Shown: positions 45,953 through 56,079 of the stretch, one piece after another | Layout: the number at the start of each line of letters is the position of its first letter | Numbering within the stretch: the stretch's first letter is position 1 | Origin: UBA6522 sp965262365 | GTDB lineage: Bacteria; Pseudomonadota; Gammaproteobacteria; Steroidobacterales; Rariloculaceae | Direction of reading: 5' to 3' | DNA length: 64,000 nt | NCBI GenBank assembly: GCA_965262365.1 | Contig: OZ253541.1 | Span: 5,208,001-5,272,000, forward strand | Program-made: the position numbers and the translations under genes | Notes under the pieces: generated by a model | What the model was told of the DNA's origin: nothing | Databases searched by the model: none | What the model saw: only the letters and a program-made list of their open reading frames with translations

Positions 45953-48900
45953 ATGTCGCGTTTCATTCTCCGACGCCTTGCAGTTGCGAGTCTCCTGCTT
46001 TGGAGCTTCGGGGTGCCGGCGGAGCACTACACGGTCCCATTGCTGGTGCCGGCGCCGACAACCGGGGCGCCGCAGGGGGTGGTGCGGATTCTCAACGGCA
46101 CGGACGAGTCCGGGACGGTGGAGATCTACGCCATCGACGACGCCGGCACACGCTCCGGTCCCGCCACCTTCACGCTGAACGCCTCGGCGGCGGCGCAGTT
46201 CACGGCCACCGACCTGGCCTCCGGTAACGCGACCCTGGGATTGACCGGGGGTATCGGTACCGACTTGGGCGATGCGCGCCTTCAGATCGAGACGGACCTG
46301 GCCATTGTGCCTCTGGCCTTCGTGCGCGCCGCCGACGGGACGCTGAGCGCGATGCACGACACGGTGCGCGGTGCCTCGGTCGGCGGATCGGACGGTTATT
46401 GCGCCAGGGAAAGCCCTGGAGAGGAGAATGCTATGAATTGAAACTGAAACCTCTCGTAGCGATCCAGCGGGTTCGACTCCCGCCCGGCAAAGGCGCAGCC
46501 CGCCAGCCGGAAGCAAGTCTTGCGTGGCGCGCGGCAACGCCCGTCGTGAAGCGTAGACAGCAGGTGATGAAGCGGCGGAGGAAGCCTCGAAATCGGAATC
46601 GATGACGCCTTCATTGTTAATCGTGTGGGGGCAGCACCGGAAGCGCCGCTATTGGTGAGGCGCAACGGGTCGTCCGGGGTCGTGGACCGGCGCAGAGTCA
46701 CGGAATGGATCGCCTGGGAACCTGGGAGGTCCTGCTCACGCCCACGGGCAACGACGCTGGAAGGGGATTGCCAGCATAAATCCAGACCCCGGCCCGTCGC
46801 CGGGCCTGCACGGCGGCGGGACCGCCCGATGCGGACACGAATTCCGACAGGCACCCGTGGAACCGGCTGGCGAAAACAATAAGCCGAAGGACATGCGAGG
46901 GCAGGAAGTCGTAGCGCCTTGATAGTACCTGTGAAGGCGGGGAACCGTGGCCCTCGGGACCCGCTGGAGGGAAGCGGGGCGTCACTTGTACAGAGCCACT
47001 GATGGGAAACGCTGGAGGAAACGCTGAGTTCCACAAACACGTACACGAAACAGCAGTGGATAGCCGAACAGGCGAGGGAGCGGTCTTCCTCAACCTGCGG
47101 ATCAAGGACGAAACTCCTTGAGCGAACCTGTCAGGTGAGGAACCGAGTGCGTCAATCGCGCACGCTCGGGTCTGCGGGGGGAGGGGCTCGGTAACGACCC
47201 CTCCTACCCGGCCACCTACGCAGTGCCGATCTTCAACCCCGCCAGCGACGCCACCCAGGTGAGCCGGCTGCGGTTGATCAATCCGGGCGATGCGGCGGCG
47301 GCGGTGACGATCGGCGGACGCGACGACAGCGGTGCGGTCGCCACCGGGGGAGACGTGACGCTGATGCTGGCAGCCGGGGGTGCGCAGACCCTGACCGCAC
47401 AGCAACTGGAAGCGGGCGATACCGCCATCACGGGCCAGTTGGGCGCCGGCACCGGCAAGTGGCGGCTGACGGTGTCTTCGGACCAGCCGCTGCAGGTGGT
47501 GAACATCGTTGCGGCTACGGCGGGGTACTGGAACAACCTTTCAACGACCGCGGTGCCGGGAGCGGCGCCGGCGGATCTTGAGTCGCTCAACGAACGATTC
47601 GTCGGGAATGCGGTTGTTTACGTCACGGGCAGCCGCCGCTTCACGCTCAATGCGCAGACGGGCGAGCGGTTCACCGAGACGGCGGAGATCGACGGTGTCT
47701 CTACCACCTACATGGGGAGCTACGGCTATTCTGCGATCGGCGCTGACGCGGGCCGATTGACGGTCACCTACGACGACGGCGATGTGTGCGCTGCGAACCT
47801 GTACTTCTCCACGCACACGGCGGGTTGGTTCGCCTCTCACTGTACCGGCACCGATTACCCGGCGGACGGGACCTGGCTGGGCGGGAGCTGGTCCGTTGAG
47901 GATGACGAGGGTGACGGCGGTGAGGTTGTCGAGACCTCGTATGGGGTCGATGACGCGCTCCCCGGCGTACCCACGTCCGGTCTTTTCATTCCATCGGTGA
48001 CGTCCGGCGGTCGTGTCGCGGCCAGCGGCGCCGGCACGACGATCGAGTTGAATGACGGTGGGTACTTCGAGCTGAGCGACGGCACGAGATACACCTGCAC
48101 GGCGACGGGCGGATGCGCCGTTACGAATGGGACCGTGACCCGAGGCACTGTTGCCGGGCGTGCGGCAAGTTCCGGCGAAGTCGATCGGTTCCCGAGTTTC
48201 CGCACCGCAACCGGCCCGGGTGCCCAGACGTACACCGTTGGCACGGCGATCGATGCATTGACGCTGCCGGAGGCCAGCGGCGGCAACGGCACCCTGGCCT
48301 ACAGCCTCGCGCCCAACGTGCCCGGACTGAGCTTCAACGCCAGCACGCGCCAGCTCACCGGCACGCCGTCCACGGCGGGCACGTACGCCATGACGTACAC
48401 CGTGACGGATGAGGACGGCGACACCGATACGCTCAGCTTCACCATCACGGTGAACACCGGCACGACCGAGACAGGTTCGTTGGGCGAATGTTATGTGAGT
48501 CTGTCGGTGAGCATTGGGCAGAGCTGTACCTACCCCGGAACGACGGACGCGTTCAGCGTCAACGAACGGGGCCGGGGTTCGTTCCTGACCTTCCTGGCCG
48601 GGATCCGGATCCGGATCGACAACCAGACGATCAACGGGCGTGTCTACGACATTGAGGCCTCGCACCAGGGCGACGGGGTGTGGCGGATCGATCGGGTGGC
48701 CGGCAGCACCGAGGCGCCCGAGACACCGCCCACGACGGGCGGCGGCGGCATGGTCGACACGGGCGACGGGGACGACGACAACGACGGCGTGTCCAACGCG
48801 AACGACGCGTTCCCGCAGGATCCGGACGAGTCCGTCGACACGGATGGCGACGGAACCGGCAACAACGCCGACACGGACGATGACAATGACGGCGTTTCCG

Positions 48901-50513
48901 ACACGGATGACGCATGCCCGCTGGATGACGACGTCACCTGCGGCCAGGTTTCCGAGCCGGACCTGGTGGTTCAGTCCGCTTCGGCCAGCAACGTTAGCCC
49001 CGGGCCGGGGGACTCGTTCACGTTCAGCGCGACCGTCCGCAACCAGGGCGCCGGCCAGGCCGCCGCCACTACGCTGCGCTACTACCGCTCGGCGGACGCC
49101 ACAATCACCACGGGAGACACGCAGGTCGGCACGGACGCCGTGAGCGCACTTGCCGCATCGAGCACGAGCAACCAGTCGATCAGCCTGACAGCCCCGTCGA
49201 CGGCTGGAACTTACCATTACGGTGCTTGCGTCGAGACCGTATCCGGTGAATCCGGTACCGGGAACAACTGTTCCAGCGCGGTGCGCGTCACTGTCGCCGG
49301 CAACGGTGGGGGCGTTAGCTCCACCTTCTCTGCCTTGGACGCCGACAACGGCAATGCCACTGGGGTCGCCTATGCCAACGACAGGTTCTATGTGGCGGAT
49401 ATCGATGACGACAAAGTCTATGCGTACCACGCCTCAGGTCAGCGCGATTCCGCTTCCGATTTCGATCTGGATCCGGACAATGGAAACGCGGTCGGAATCA
49501 TATTCGCCAACAACAGGTTCTATGTGGTTGATTGGTCCGACGCCAAAGTCTATGCGTATCAGGCCTCAGGTCAGCGCGATTCCGCTTCCGACTTCGATCT
49601 GGACGCGGACAATGGGTTATCAGGCAGTATCACATTCGCCAACGACAGGTTCTATGTGATTGATCGGACCGACGACAAAGTCTATGCGTACCACGCGTCA
49701 GGTCAGCGCGATTCCGCTTCCGATTTCGATCTGGGCTCGGAAATTAGTAGCCCGGGAGGGATCACATTCGCCAACGACAGGTTCTATGTGACTGATGGGG
49801 TCGACGACAAAGTCTATGCGTATCAGGCCTCAGGCCAGCGCGATACCGCTTCGGACTTCGATCTGGGCCCGGACAATGGTTCCCCGCGCGATATCACATT
49901 CGCCAACGACAGATTTTATGTGATTGATAATGACCCCAACGAATTCAACAAAGTCTATGTCTATCCGCCGGATGGTCCCGACCTGGTTGTGGAATTGCAT
50001 TCGGTCAGCGACGCCAGCCCCGAGCCGGGGGAGTCCTTCACGGTCAGCGCGACTGTCCGCAACCGCGGGACCGGTACATCCACCGCCACGACCTTACGCT
50101 ACTATCGTTCGACCGACAGCACGATTTCGACGAGCGACACGCAAGTTGGCACGGACGAGGTGAGCGCGCTTTCCCGACAGGCAACCAGCGACGAGACGAT
50201 AACGCTGACAGCTCCAGCGGCGGCCGGAACCTACTACTACGGCGCTTGCGTCGGACCGGTTTCCGGAGAGCCTTATACCGACAACAACTGCTCTTCCGCC
50301 GTGCGCGTCACCGTCGGCGGTTCCGGCGGCGGTGGTGATGCGCTTACGGGAGAAATTACGGAATGTTCGGGCACAGTTATTACCTTTGGTAGTGTTTTAG
50401 TCACCATAAGGGGCACTCTTCGAGCACAGAGGTCCGTGTCATCTGTGTATGTCTCAGGATATGCTAACGATGTGTTCATGCGCCGTATTCCGCTAGGTAG
50501 TTCTTGTCCGTAA
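45953..50513 (+). CDS. Mosaic secreted protein 3, split by an intron-like insert and cut by an IS
   Basis: Exon 1 is 45953-46398 and exon 2 is 47213-50513. Excision of the 814-bp insert restores GYTYAVPIF. Modules: signal peptide, N-module, NERFVGN module, GTTIELNDGG module, He_PIG and RGRGSFLTFLAG module. Then come Asp-rich Ca-binding repeats (GDGDDDNDGVSNANDAFPQD), a CARDB domain (DLVVQSASASNVSPGPGDSF), five NHL-like propeller repeats (YANDRFYVADIDDDKVYAYH) and a second CARDB. The last residues, GSSCP and stop, come from the inserted ISNCY element; the original end lies at 55783-55896. It needs splicing for expression, and its C-terminus is replaced. Confidence 0.75.
46399..47212 (+). mobile_element. 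ORF-less group II intron-like element, copy 2
   Basis: An 814-bp insert at the same codon as copy 1, apparently identical base for base by eye, while the flanking exons of the two host genes differ at many positions within 100 bp on either side. It has the same domain V-like (47140-47172) and domain VI-like folds with bulged A at 47206. No maturase frame is present, so a protein in trans would be needed. The uninterrupted paralog at 40598 (GGTTACACCTACG) defines the empty site. Confidence 0.72.
49318..49975 (+). repeat. Five tandem ~126-bp propeller-blade repeats
   Basis: Units of ~42 residues read FANDRFYVxDxxDDKVYAYxASGQRDSASDFDLxxDNG. DNA similarity between units is high, pointing to recent internal duplication. 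They resemble NHL/Kelch-like blades, and five to six would close a propeller. Confidence 0.8.
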
Positions 50514-50728
50514 ACGGCGGGGTTCGAAGCGGGGGTTGAGTTGGAAGCGACCTTGCACTTTGTCACAAATCCGGTTGGTTGGCAAAAAAGCGGATTCGCC
50601 ACGGGCTCGCGCCCGTCGAGCGTCACCGGGGCCGTGCGTTTGGCCGCGCAAAGCGTCGATTTTCAGGCATCGGGCACGGGCGCTCGCCGGTCTTTGAACC
50701 GGTACACGGCGATGGCTGGCGGAAGGCG

Positions 50729-51182
50729 TCAGGCCGGCCGCGGGGGCGGTCGCACGAGGCGCATCAGGTTGTGGGCGAACACGGCCGAGTGCACGTAGGC
50801 CTGGAATCGCGGCCAGCCGCGCCAGCGGCACAGGCCGAGACCGAAGCAGCGTTTCAGGTAGGAGATACCCGCTTCGATACCGGCGCGGAAGCGCTTGAGT
50901 TGCCGGTACACCCACGGCGAGGGGGACATGTCGGTCTCTTTCATGCCGCGTTTCTTGTGGAACATCGCATGCGTCACGCCAAGCGCCTTGGCCTGCTTGA
51001 GGTTCTCGCGCGACGCGTAGCCGCCGTCGAAGGCCGCGTGCGTCGGCGCCGTGCCGTAGTGTTCGATATGCCGCTCAAGCATCGGCAGGCAGCGCGCGCT
51101 GTCGGCCGGATTGCCCTTCTCCACCACCGTGTCGAGCACCAGTCCGCTGCGCCCGGTGGCGAAGTTGACCTTGTGACCGAAG
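50729..51182 (-). pseudogene. ISNCY transposase, C-terminal part
   Basis: It continues the N-terminal part at 54754-55646. Across the junction the protein would read GTHFGHKVNFATGRSGLVLD. This half has DGGYASRENLKQAKALGV, KKRGMKETDMSPSPWVYRQL and the Glu region RFRAGIEAGISYLKRCFGL of DDE transposases. It is inactivated by the IS66-like insertion. Confidence 0.83.
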
Positions 51183-51271
51183 GTAAGCGTTCGGTCACGC
51201 GGCGATGGAGAGGGCTGACATCATTTTGGACACCCTTTACAAGACACTGGTAACGCCTCCGACGATTTGCT

Positions 51272-53830
51272 ATGGTCGCGCACATGGCGATGCGCGACGA
51301 GGACTTCGGGACGAGTTTGACGCTGGCCGAGGCGGACGGCGAGTTCTGGTCGCCGCCGACGCCGGCGCCGGCATCGGAGCCGCGCGATTGGCGGTCTCTG
51401 TACGAACAGGCACAGGCCCGCGCGGAGACGGAACGGGCACGGGCGGACGCGGCGGATACGCGCGCGGAGGAGCTGCGCCGGGCGGAGATAGATGCCCGTT
51501 CCCGCGCGGGCTTGCTGAAGACGCAGCTCGACAAGAGCCGGGAGAAGCTCACGGCTGCCGTCGAGGAGGTGAAGGAAGTCCGCCGTACGGCGAAGGATGC
51601 GCTGTTCTTCCAGACGGAGGTGGCGCGGCTGGAGAAGCTGCTTTCGCAGGCCGGTGTCGACTCGCGCAAGAGCAGCACGATCATGTCGCTGCGCAAGGAA
51701 GTTTTCCAGTTGCGCGAAGCCTTGCAGACTTTGCAGCCCGGCAAGGGGACGGCGGTGGCGCTGCGCCGGGAAATCGATTCTCTGACCCGCGAGAATGCCC
51801 GGCTGCGCAAGGCCCTGGAGCAGCCGCAGGAGCAGAAGGACGAACTCACGGCATTGCGCAGGAAGGTTGCGGCGCTTCGCAGGTGGAAACGGCGCGCACA
51901 GCCGTCTCGGCCCCGGGCGAGCGTCCAGTTGCGCAAGGCGCTGGACCGCGCGCGCAAGCAGAAGGACACGATCAAGGGACTGCGCGGGGAAGTCGGTTCC
52001 CTGAACCGCGAGACCCGTCGGCTGAACCGGGAGAACCGCCGGCTGCGCCGCGAGCAGGAACGGTTGCAGGACCTCAAGGCGACAGTGCGCCGACTGACCT
52101 TCGAAACCAAGCTGCAGCGCGGGGAGCTGGCGGGATACCACGACCAGATGGACCTCATCAAGGCGCAGCAGAGCCGCATCATCCGTCTGCAGGTGGCCGT
52201 GAGAACGTCGGCCATCAAGAACGAGAAGCTGGAGGCCGAGCTTGCCGAACGTCCCCTGCTGTCCGCGGTCTTCAGGACAGTGCGCGATCGGAACAGGACC
52301 ATCGAGTCGCTGCACAAGGAGATCGCCCGACAGCGCAAGGCGAACGCTGCACAGGGCAAGAAGATCAAGGCGCTGCGCGCCCACAGAGCGAGGCTGCAAG
52401 CCCGGATTGCCCAGCTGCGCTCGAGCCGGGCCGTGTTGTCGAAGGCGGTATTCGGGGGCAGGAGCGAGAAGCAGGAAACGCCGCGGTCGGAGCGCAAGCG
52501 CGGCCAGCAGCGCGGTGCGGCCGGCCACGGGCGCACCCAGCGGCCAACGCTGGAGGAGAAGGAGGAACGGCAGGAGCCGCCAGAGGACGCGCGCGTGTGT
52601 TCCTGTTGCGGCAAGCCCTATGTCGCCGACGGCGAGCGTTCCTCGTCCGTCATCGAGATCGCGGTCAAGGCCCATGTCCGCAGGATCGTGCGCCCGCGCT
52701 ACCGTCGGGGTTGCGACTGCCTGTCCTCGCCACTGCAAGCGATCGCGCCTCCGCCGGCCCGCTTGTTCCCCAGGACGCCCTACGGGACCAGCGTCTGGGC
52801 GCGCATCCTGTACGAGCGATTTGCCTGCCACCGCCCCCTGCGGCGGACCGCGGCGTGGATGACGGATCAGGGGCTGGCGATCGCGCCAGGAACCATAGCC
52901 GACAGCGTGCGTCGCTGCCCGGTGCTGTTCGCGCCGCTCGCCGCGGCGATCCTCACCCACCAGAACGAGATGGCGGTGCGCCACGCCGACGAGACCGGCT
53001 GGCGCATCCAGTCGCTGAGCGAGACTGGCCGCTCGCGGCGTGCGTGGCTGTGGATCTCGGTCAGCGCCGATGCGGTCTACTTCGTGGCGGACCCCTCGCG
53101 CAGCGCCGAGGCCGCGATGAGGCTGTTCGGTTCGGTCAAGGGCATCGTGTTCCTGGTCTGCGACCGCTACAGCGCCTACATCAAGATGGCGCGCGGGCTC
53201 GACGGCAAGGTGATCCTGTGCTGGTGTTGGGTGCACCAGCGGCGCGACTTCATCGAGTGTGCGGCCGGACAGCAAAAGCTGACGCAGTGGTGCGAGGGAT
53301 GGGTCGAGCGGTTCGCGTCGACCTGCCGGCTGAACAAGGAGCGGCTGGAGCATTACGACCCCGCTCTCGACCACCAGACGCCGGCGTTCGACGCCGCGCA
53401 GGGGGCACTGAAGAAGGCCGTCGACGGTCTGTTCGCGCGGGCCGAAGCGGAGTTGGCCGACTTGCCGGTCAAGGCGCGCCAGGGCAAGGCGCTACGCTCG
53501 CTGCTCAAGCACCGCGAGGGACTGAGCGTCTTCGTCGACAATCCCCAGGTGCCCATGGACAACAATGCCGCGGAGCGCGCGTTCCGAGGGGCCGTTATCG
53601 GGCGTCGATTGAGCTTCGGTTCGGACAGCAGGCTCGGCGCCGACTTCACCGCGATGATGTACTCGGTCGTCGGCACCCTCGCCTTGAACGGCATCGACGT
53701 CCAGTGCTGGCTGGAGGCGTGGCTGGCAGCTTGCGCGGAGAATGGCGGCAGGCCGCCGGACGACCTGTCACCCTGGCTGCCCTGGTCGATGAGCGAGGAG
53801 CGCAAGCGCGAGTTCACGGCGCCGGGATGA
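51272..53830 (+). CDS. IS66-family transposase with long coiled-coil N-terminus
   Basis: This is the DDE transposase of the inner element, 852 residues against roughly 500 usual for TnpC. The extra ~400 N-terminal residues are charged coiled coil (LRRKVAALRRWKRRAQ; LNRETRRLNRENRRLRREQE). Then come the IS66 zinc finger (CSCCGKPYVADGERSS ... CDC, residues ~445-490), the first Asp in HADETGWRIQ, the second in VCDRYSAYI, and the Glu in MDNNAAERAFRGAV. Its stop overlaps the DruA-like start as ATGA, implying coupled translation. The element is structurally complete, so it may be active. Confidence 0.9.
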   Translation: MVAHMAMRDEDFGTSLTLAEADGEFWSPPTPAPASEPRDWRSLYEQAQARAETERARADAADTRAEELRRAEIDARSRAGLLKTQLDKSREKLTAAVEEVKEVRRTAKDALFFQTEVARLEKLLSQAGVDSRKSSTIMSLRKEVFQLREALQTLQPGKGTAVALRREIDSLTRENARLRKALEQPQEQKDELTALRRKVAALRRWKRRAQPSRPRASVQLRKALDRARKQKDTIKGLRGEVGSLNRETRRLNRENRRLRREQERLQDLKATVRRLTFETKLQRGELAGYHDQMDLIKAQQSRIIRLQVAVRTSAIKNEKLEAELAERPLLSAVFRTVRDRNRTIESLHKEIARQRKANAAQGKKIKALRAHRARLQARIAQLRSSRAVLSKAVFGGRSEKQETPRSERKRGQQRGAAGHGRTQRPTLEEKEERQEPPEDARVCSCCGKPYVADGERSSSVIEIAVKAHVRRIVRPRYRRGCDCLSSPLQAIAPPPARLFPRTPYGTSVWARILYERFACHRPLRRTAAWMTDQGLAIAPGTIADSVRRCPVLFAPLAAAILTHQNEMAVRHADETGWRIQSLSETGRSRRAWLWISVSADAVYFVADPSRSAEAAMRLFGSVKGIVFLVCDRYSAYIKMARGLDGKVILCWCWVHQRRDFIECAAGQQKLTQWCEGWVERFASTCRLNKERLEHYDPALDHQTPAFDAAQGALKKAVDGLFARAEAELADLPVKARQGKALRSLLKHREGLSVFVDNPQVPMDNNAAERAFRGAVIGRRLSFGSDSRLGADFTAMMYSVVGTLALNGIDVQCWLEAWLAACAENGGRPPDDLSPWLPWSMSEERKREFTAPG

Positions 53831-54708
53831 CCGGCGCCATCGAGTGCCGCTACTACGGGCGCGACTTCACGGCTGAGGAGATGGCGCTGCTGCGCGCCCT
53901 GATCGCCGCCGAGCCGCAGCCGACCCGCGCCGCCCTGGCGAGAGAGTTCTGCCGGCGCATCGGCTGGTTCAAGCCCGACGGCGGCCTCAAGGACATGATG
54001 GCCAAGGTGACCATGCTCGCCATGCACCGCGACGGCGCGATCGCGCTGCCGCCGCCAAGAGGAAAACAGGGCCGGCCCAAGCCCATCGTCTTCGGACCCC
54101 AGACCGAGCCGCCGCTGTTCCCGGCGCCGACGACGCTGGAGGGGGTTCGCCCGCTCGACTTCCGCACCGTCGTGCGCAACACCCGGGAAGGGAAGCTCTG
54201 GAACGAGTTCGTCGCCCGCTACCACTACCTCGGCTACAAGACCCTGGTGGGCGCGCAAATGCGCTACGCCGTCCGCGACCGCGACGGCTGGCCCGTCGCC
54301 ATGCTCGGCTTCTCCACCGCCGCGTGGAAGCTCGCCCCGCGCGACAAGTTCATCGGATGGACGCCCGAGAAGCGCGAGAAGAACCTGCCGCTGGTGGTCG
54401 ACAACCCGCGGTTCCTCATCCTGCCGTGGATCAAAATCCCCAACCTCGGCTCGCACATCCTCGCCCTCGTGCGCCGCCGCTTGCCACGGGACTGGACCGA
54501 GCGCTACAACACCATCCCCGTACTCATCGAGACCTTCGTCGAGACCCCGCGCTACACCGGCGCCGTCTACAACGCCTCCGGCTGGACACATGTCGGAACC
54601 ACCCAAGGAAGAGGACGCTATGACAGGCATACGAAACGAGCCCAGCCGAAAAAGGACATCTGGTTGCGACCCCTCCGCAAGGACTGGAAGCGAACGCTCA
54701 ATCGTTGA
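53827..54708 (+). CDS. DUF4338 (DruA-like) protein encoded within an IS66-like element
   Basis: This 293-residue protein of the DUF4338 family includes DruA of the Druantia anti-phage system. The N-terminal region (EPQPTRAALAREFCRRIGWF, DMMAKVTMLAMHRDGAIALP) is helix-turn-helix-like. The core has EFVARYHYLGYKTLVGAQMRY, PVAMLGFSTAAWKLAPRD, NPRFLILPWIKIPNLGSHIL and IETFVETPRYTGAVYNASGW. No other Druantia gene is present. Its place inside the terminal repeats and coupling to the transposase suggest a transposition role rather than stand-alone defence; that is inference. Confidence 0.85.
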   Translation: MTGAIECRYYGRDFTAEEMALLRALIAAEPQPTRAALAREFCRRIGWFKPDGGLKDMMAKVTMLAMHRDGAIALPPPRGKQGRPKPIVFGPQTEPPLFPAPTTLEGVRPLDFRTVVRNTREGKLWNEFVARYHYLGYKTLVGAQMRYAVRDRDGWPVAMLGFSTAAWKLAPRDKFIGWTPEKREKNLPLVVDNPRFLILPWIKIPNLGSHILALVRRRLPRDWTERYNTIPVLIETFVETPRYTGAVYNASGWTHVGTTQGRGRYDRHTKRAQPKKDIWLRPLRKDWKRTLNR

Positions 54709-54753
54709 ATCCTCCATACTCATCGCCGCGTGACCGAACGCTTACGACCGAAG

Positions 54754-55646
54754 TGCGTGCCGCGACCGCCCTTGAGGATAATGTCGGTGTGCGGCTCGAA
54801 CAGGCTCAGTACCTTTTCCGCCGCCGGTACCGTCTCGCCGTCGAACACGCGGCGTTGCGTCTGATCCACGACACGGAGCAGCAACTCTCTGGTTTCGCTG
54901 ACGTTTTGTGTCCATGACACGGCCCACGGCGGCGCCGCGGACGCCACCGCCGGCAACGCCCCCTCGGCGTAGCCCAGCGTGCGCTGCGCCAACCGCAACA
55001 GCTTGCGGTAGGTCTTCGAGCGCCGCGCGCCGCGTCGCGACCCGATCTCCAACGTGCGCCGCTTGGCCGCCCGACGGTGATCGTGAAACACCACGACTTG
55101 CGGCCCCAAGCGCTTGCGCGCCGTGCCGAGCAACCGGCTCAGCACGCGTATCCCGTCGTACAGCAGGCGGCTGTCGGCGGGTTCCAGGATATGCGTATGG
55201 GTCACCGTGCTGTCGATACGTAGCCGGTTTCCGGTTTCGATCCCCGCCGCGCTCGCCACGCCAAGCAAGTGCCGATTGATGCGCTCCCAAGTCGTCGCGC
55301 TCACCGCCCCCAGCGCCGCCTGCAGCGCTGACTTCTTCGGCAGCCGCGCCGTGTCCACGCGCGCGAAACGCTGTGCCGAACGCGAGTCCCGCAACGCAAA
55401 CTCCAGCCCCCGGCAGGTCTCCTGGCGCAGATGCTTGAGTACCGCGCAACGCAGAATCGTCTCGCAGGTCAGCCCGTGGCGACCGCGCGCCGCCCCCGTA
55501 TCGGCGCCCAGATCGGCGGCGATCTCGTCGAGCAACTCCGGGTGCTCGTCCAACCAGACCGACGCCCGTTCCAAGCCGTCCGCGAGCGGATGGTCAATGG
55601 CGGGCGGATCGAATAAACTTGTTTGTGCGGTGCGTTTCTCGCGCAT
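54754..55646 (-). pseudogene. ISNCY transposase, N-terminal part
   Basis: ATG 55646 gives REKRTAQTSLFDPPAIDHPL, then LTCETILRCAVLKHLRQETC, PKKSALQAALGAVSATTWERI, LRIDSTVTHTHILEPADSRL (catalytic Asp) and SLFEPHTDIILKGGRGTHFG. The frame is cut by the IS66-like element at GACCGAAG and resumes at 51182. The family is the one commonly labelled ISNCY. Confidence 0.85.
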
Positions 55647-55782
55647 GGCGCCTCCGGCGTTCTCGGTTTTTCGCGTTTTGCCTCGAATCCAAGACAAGAA
55701 TAGCCGAAACGCCGGTTTTCAACTACCTCAAAACGCCTGTTTGTCCAGCTAAATCAATCCATTAGGAATTTACGGACAAGAA

Positions 55783-55896
55783 CTAGGTAGCATATCGGCG
55801 GGTGAATCCTCGAATTTCACGATTGTCGATACCGTCAACATTTTTGGATCCACGTTACGTTGCCGCGTTCAGTTGGAGGCGATCGAACTGCAGTAG
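55783..55896 (+). pseudogene. Displaced 3' end of mosaic gene 3
   Basis: Reading on from the target duplication in the frame of mosaic gene 3 gives LGSISAGESSNFTIVDTVN, IFGSTLRCRVQLEAIELQ and TAG at 55894. This is the original C-terminus separated by the ISNCY insertion. It restores a beta-strand pattern after YVSGYANDVFMRRIP. Confidence 0.8.
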
Positions 55897-56079
55897 ATCC
55901 TACGTGCGAGTTGTCGGGCGTCCACGAAGGAAAAAACTGCTGCGTTCCAGTCCGCGCAATCGGCATTGAAAACTGACCCACTATTGGCGTGCGCCTCTAT
56001 TGAGTTCAAGCGTCAGGTTGACATGCTGCCGTGCTGCTCTCGTGCCTGCACGATCCTGGTTGTGTCCAACGGCATTTTT

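Larger units (their letters stand above)
51183..54745 (+). mobile_element. IS66-like element carrying a DruA-like gene
   Basis: This 3563-bp element has perfect 25-bp terminal inverted repeats (51183-51207 starting GTAAGCGTTCGGTCACG; complement at 54721-54745) and an 8-bp target duplication GACCGAAG (51175-51182 and 54746-54753). The GTAA tip and 8-bp duplication are IS66 hallmarks. It carries a TnpC-like transposase and a DUF4338/DruA-like gene instead of the usual small TnpA and TnpB. Exact excision restores the ISNCY transposase frame, so insertion appears recent. Confidence 0.9.
50501..55782 (-). mobile_element. ISNCY-family insertion sequence, interrupted
   Basis: Ends: TTCTTGTCCGTAAA (50501-50514) and its complement (55769-55782). 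Flanks carry an 8-bp direct repeat CTAGGTAG (50493-50500 and 55783-55790). Without the inner element the IS is ~1.7 kb with one transposase gene on the minus strand. Its insertion cut mosaic gene 3. Joining the flanks with one CTAGGTAG copy restores that reading frame exactly. A 6-bp duplication (TAGGTA) with slightly longer ends is an equivalent reading. Confidence 0.85.

Noticed and set aside
51221..53374. 717-codon open frame antisense to the IS66 transposase
   Set aside because: It is a shadow caused by GC-rich third positions. The sense strand has all the transposase motifs.
53827..54708. Complete Druantia defence system
   Set aside because: Only the DruA-like protein is present. No DruE-type helicase or other Druantia gene is in the window, and the gene lies inside a transposon.
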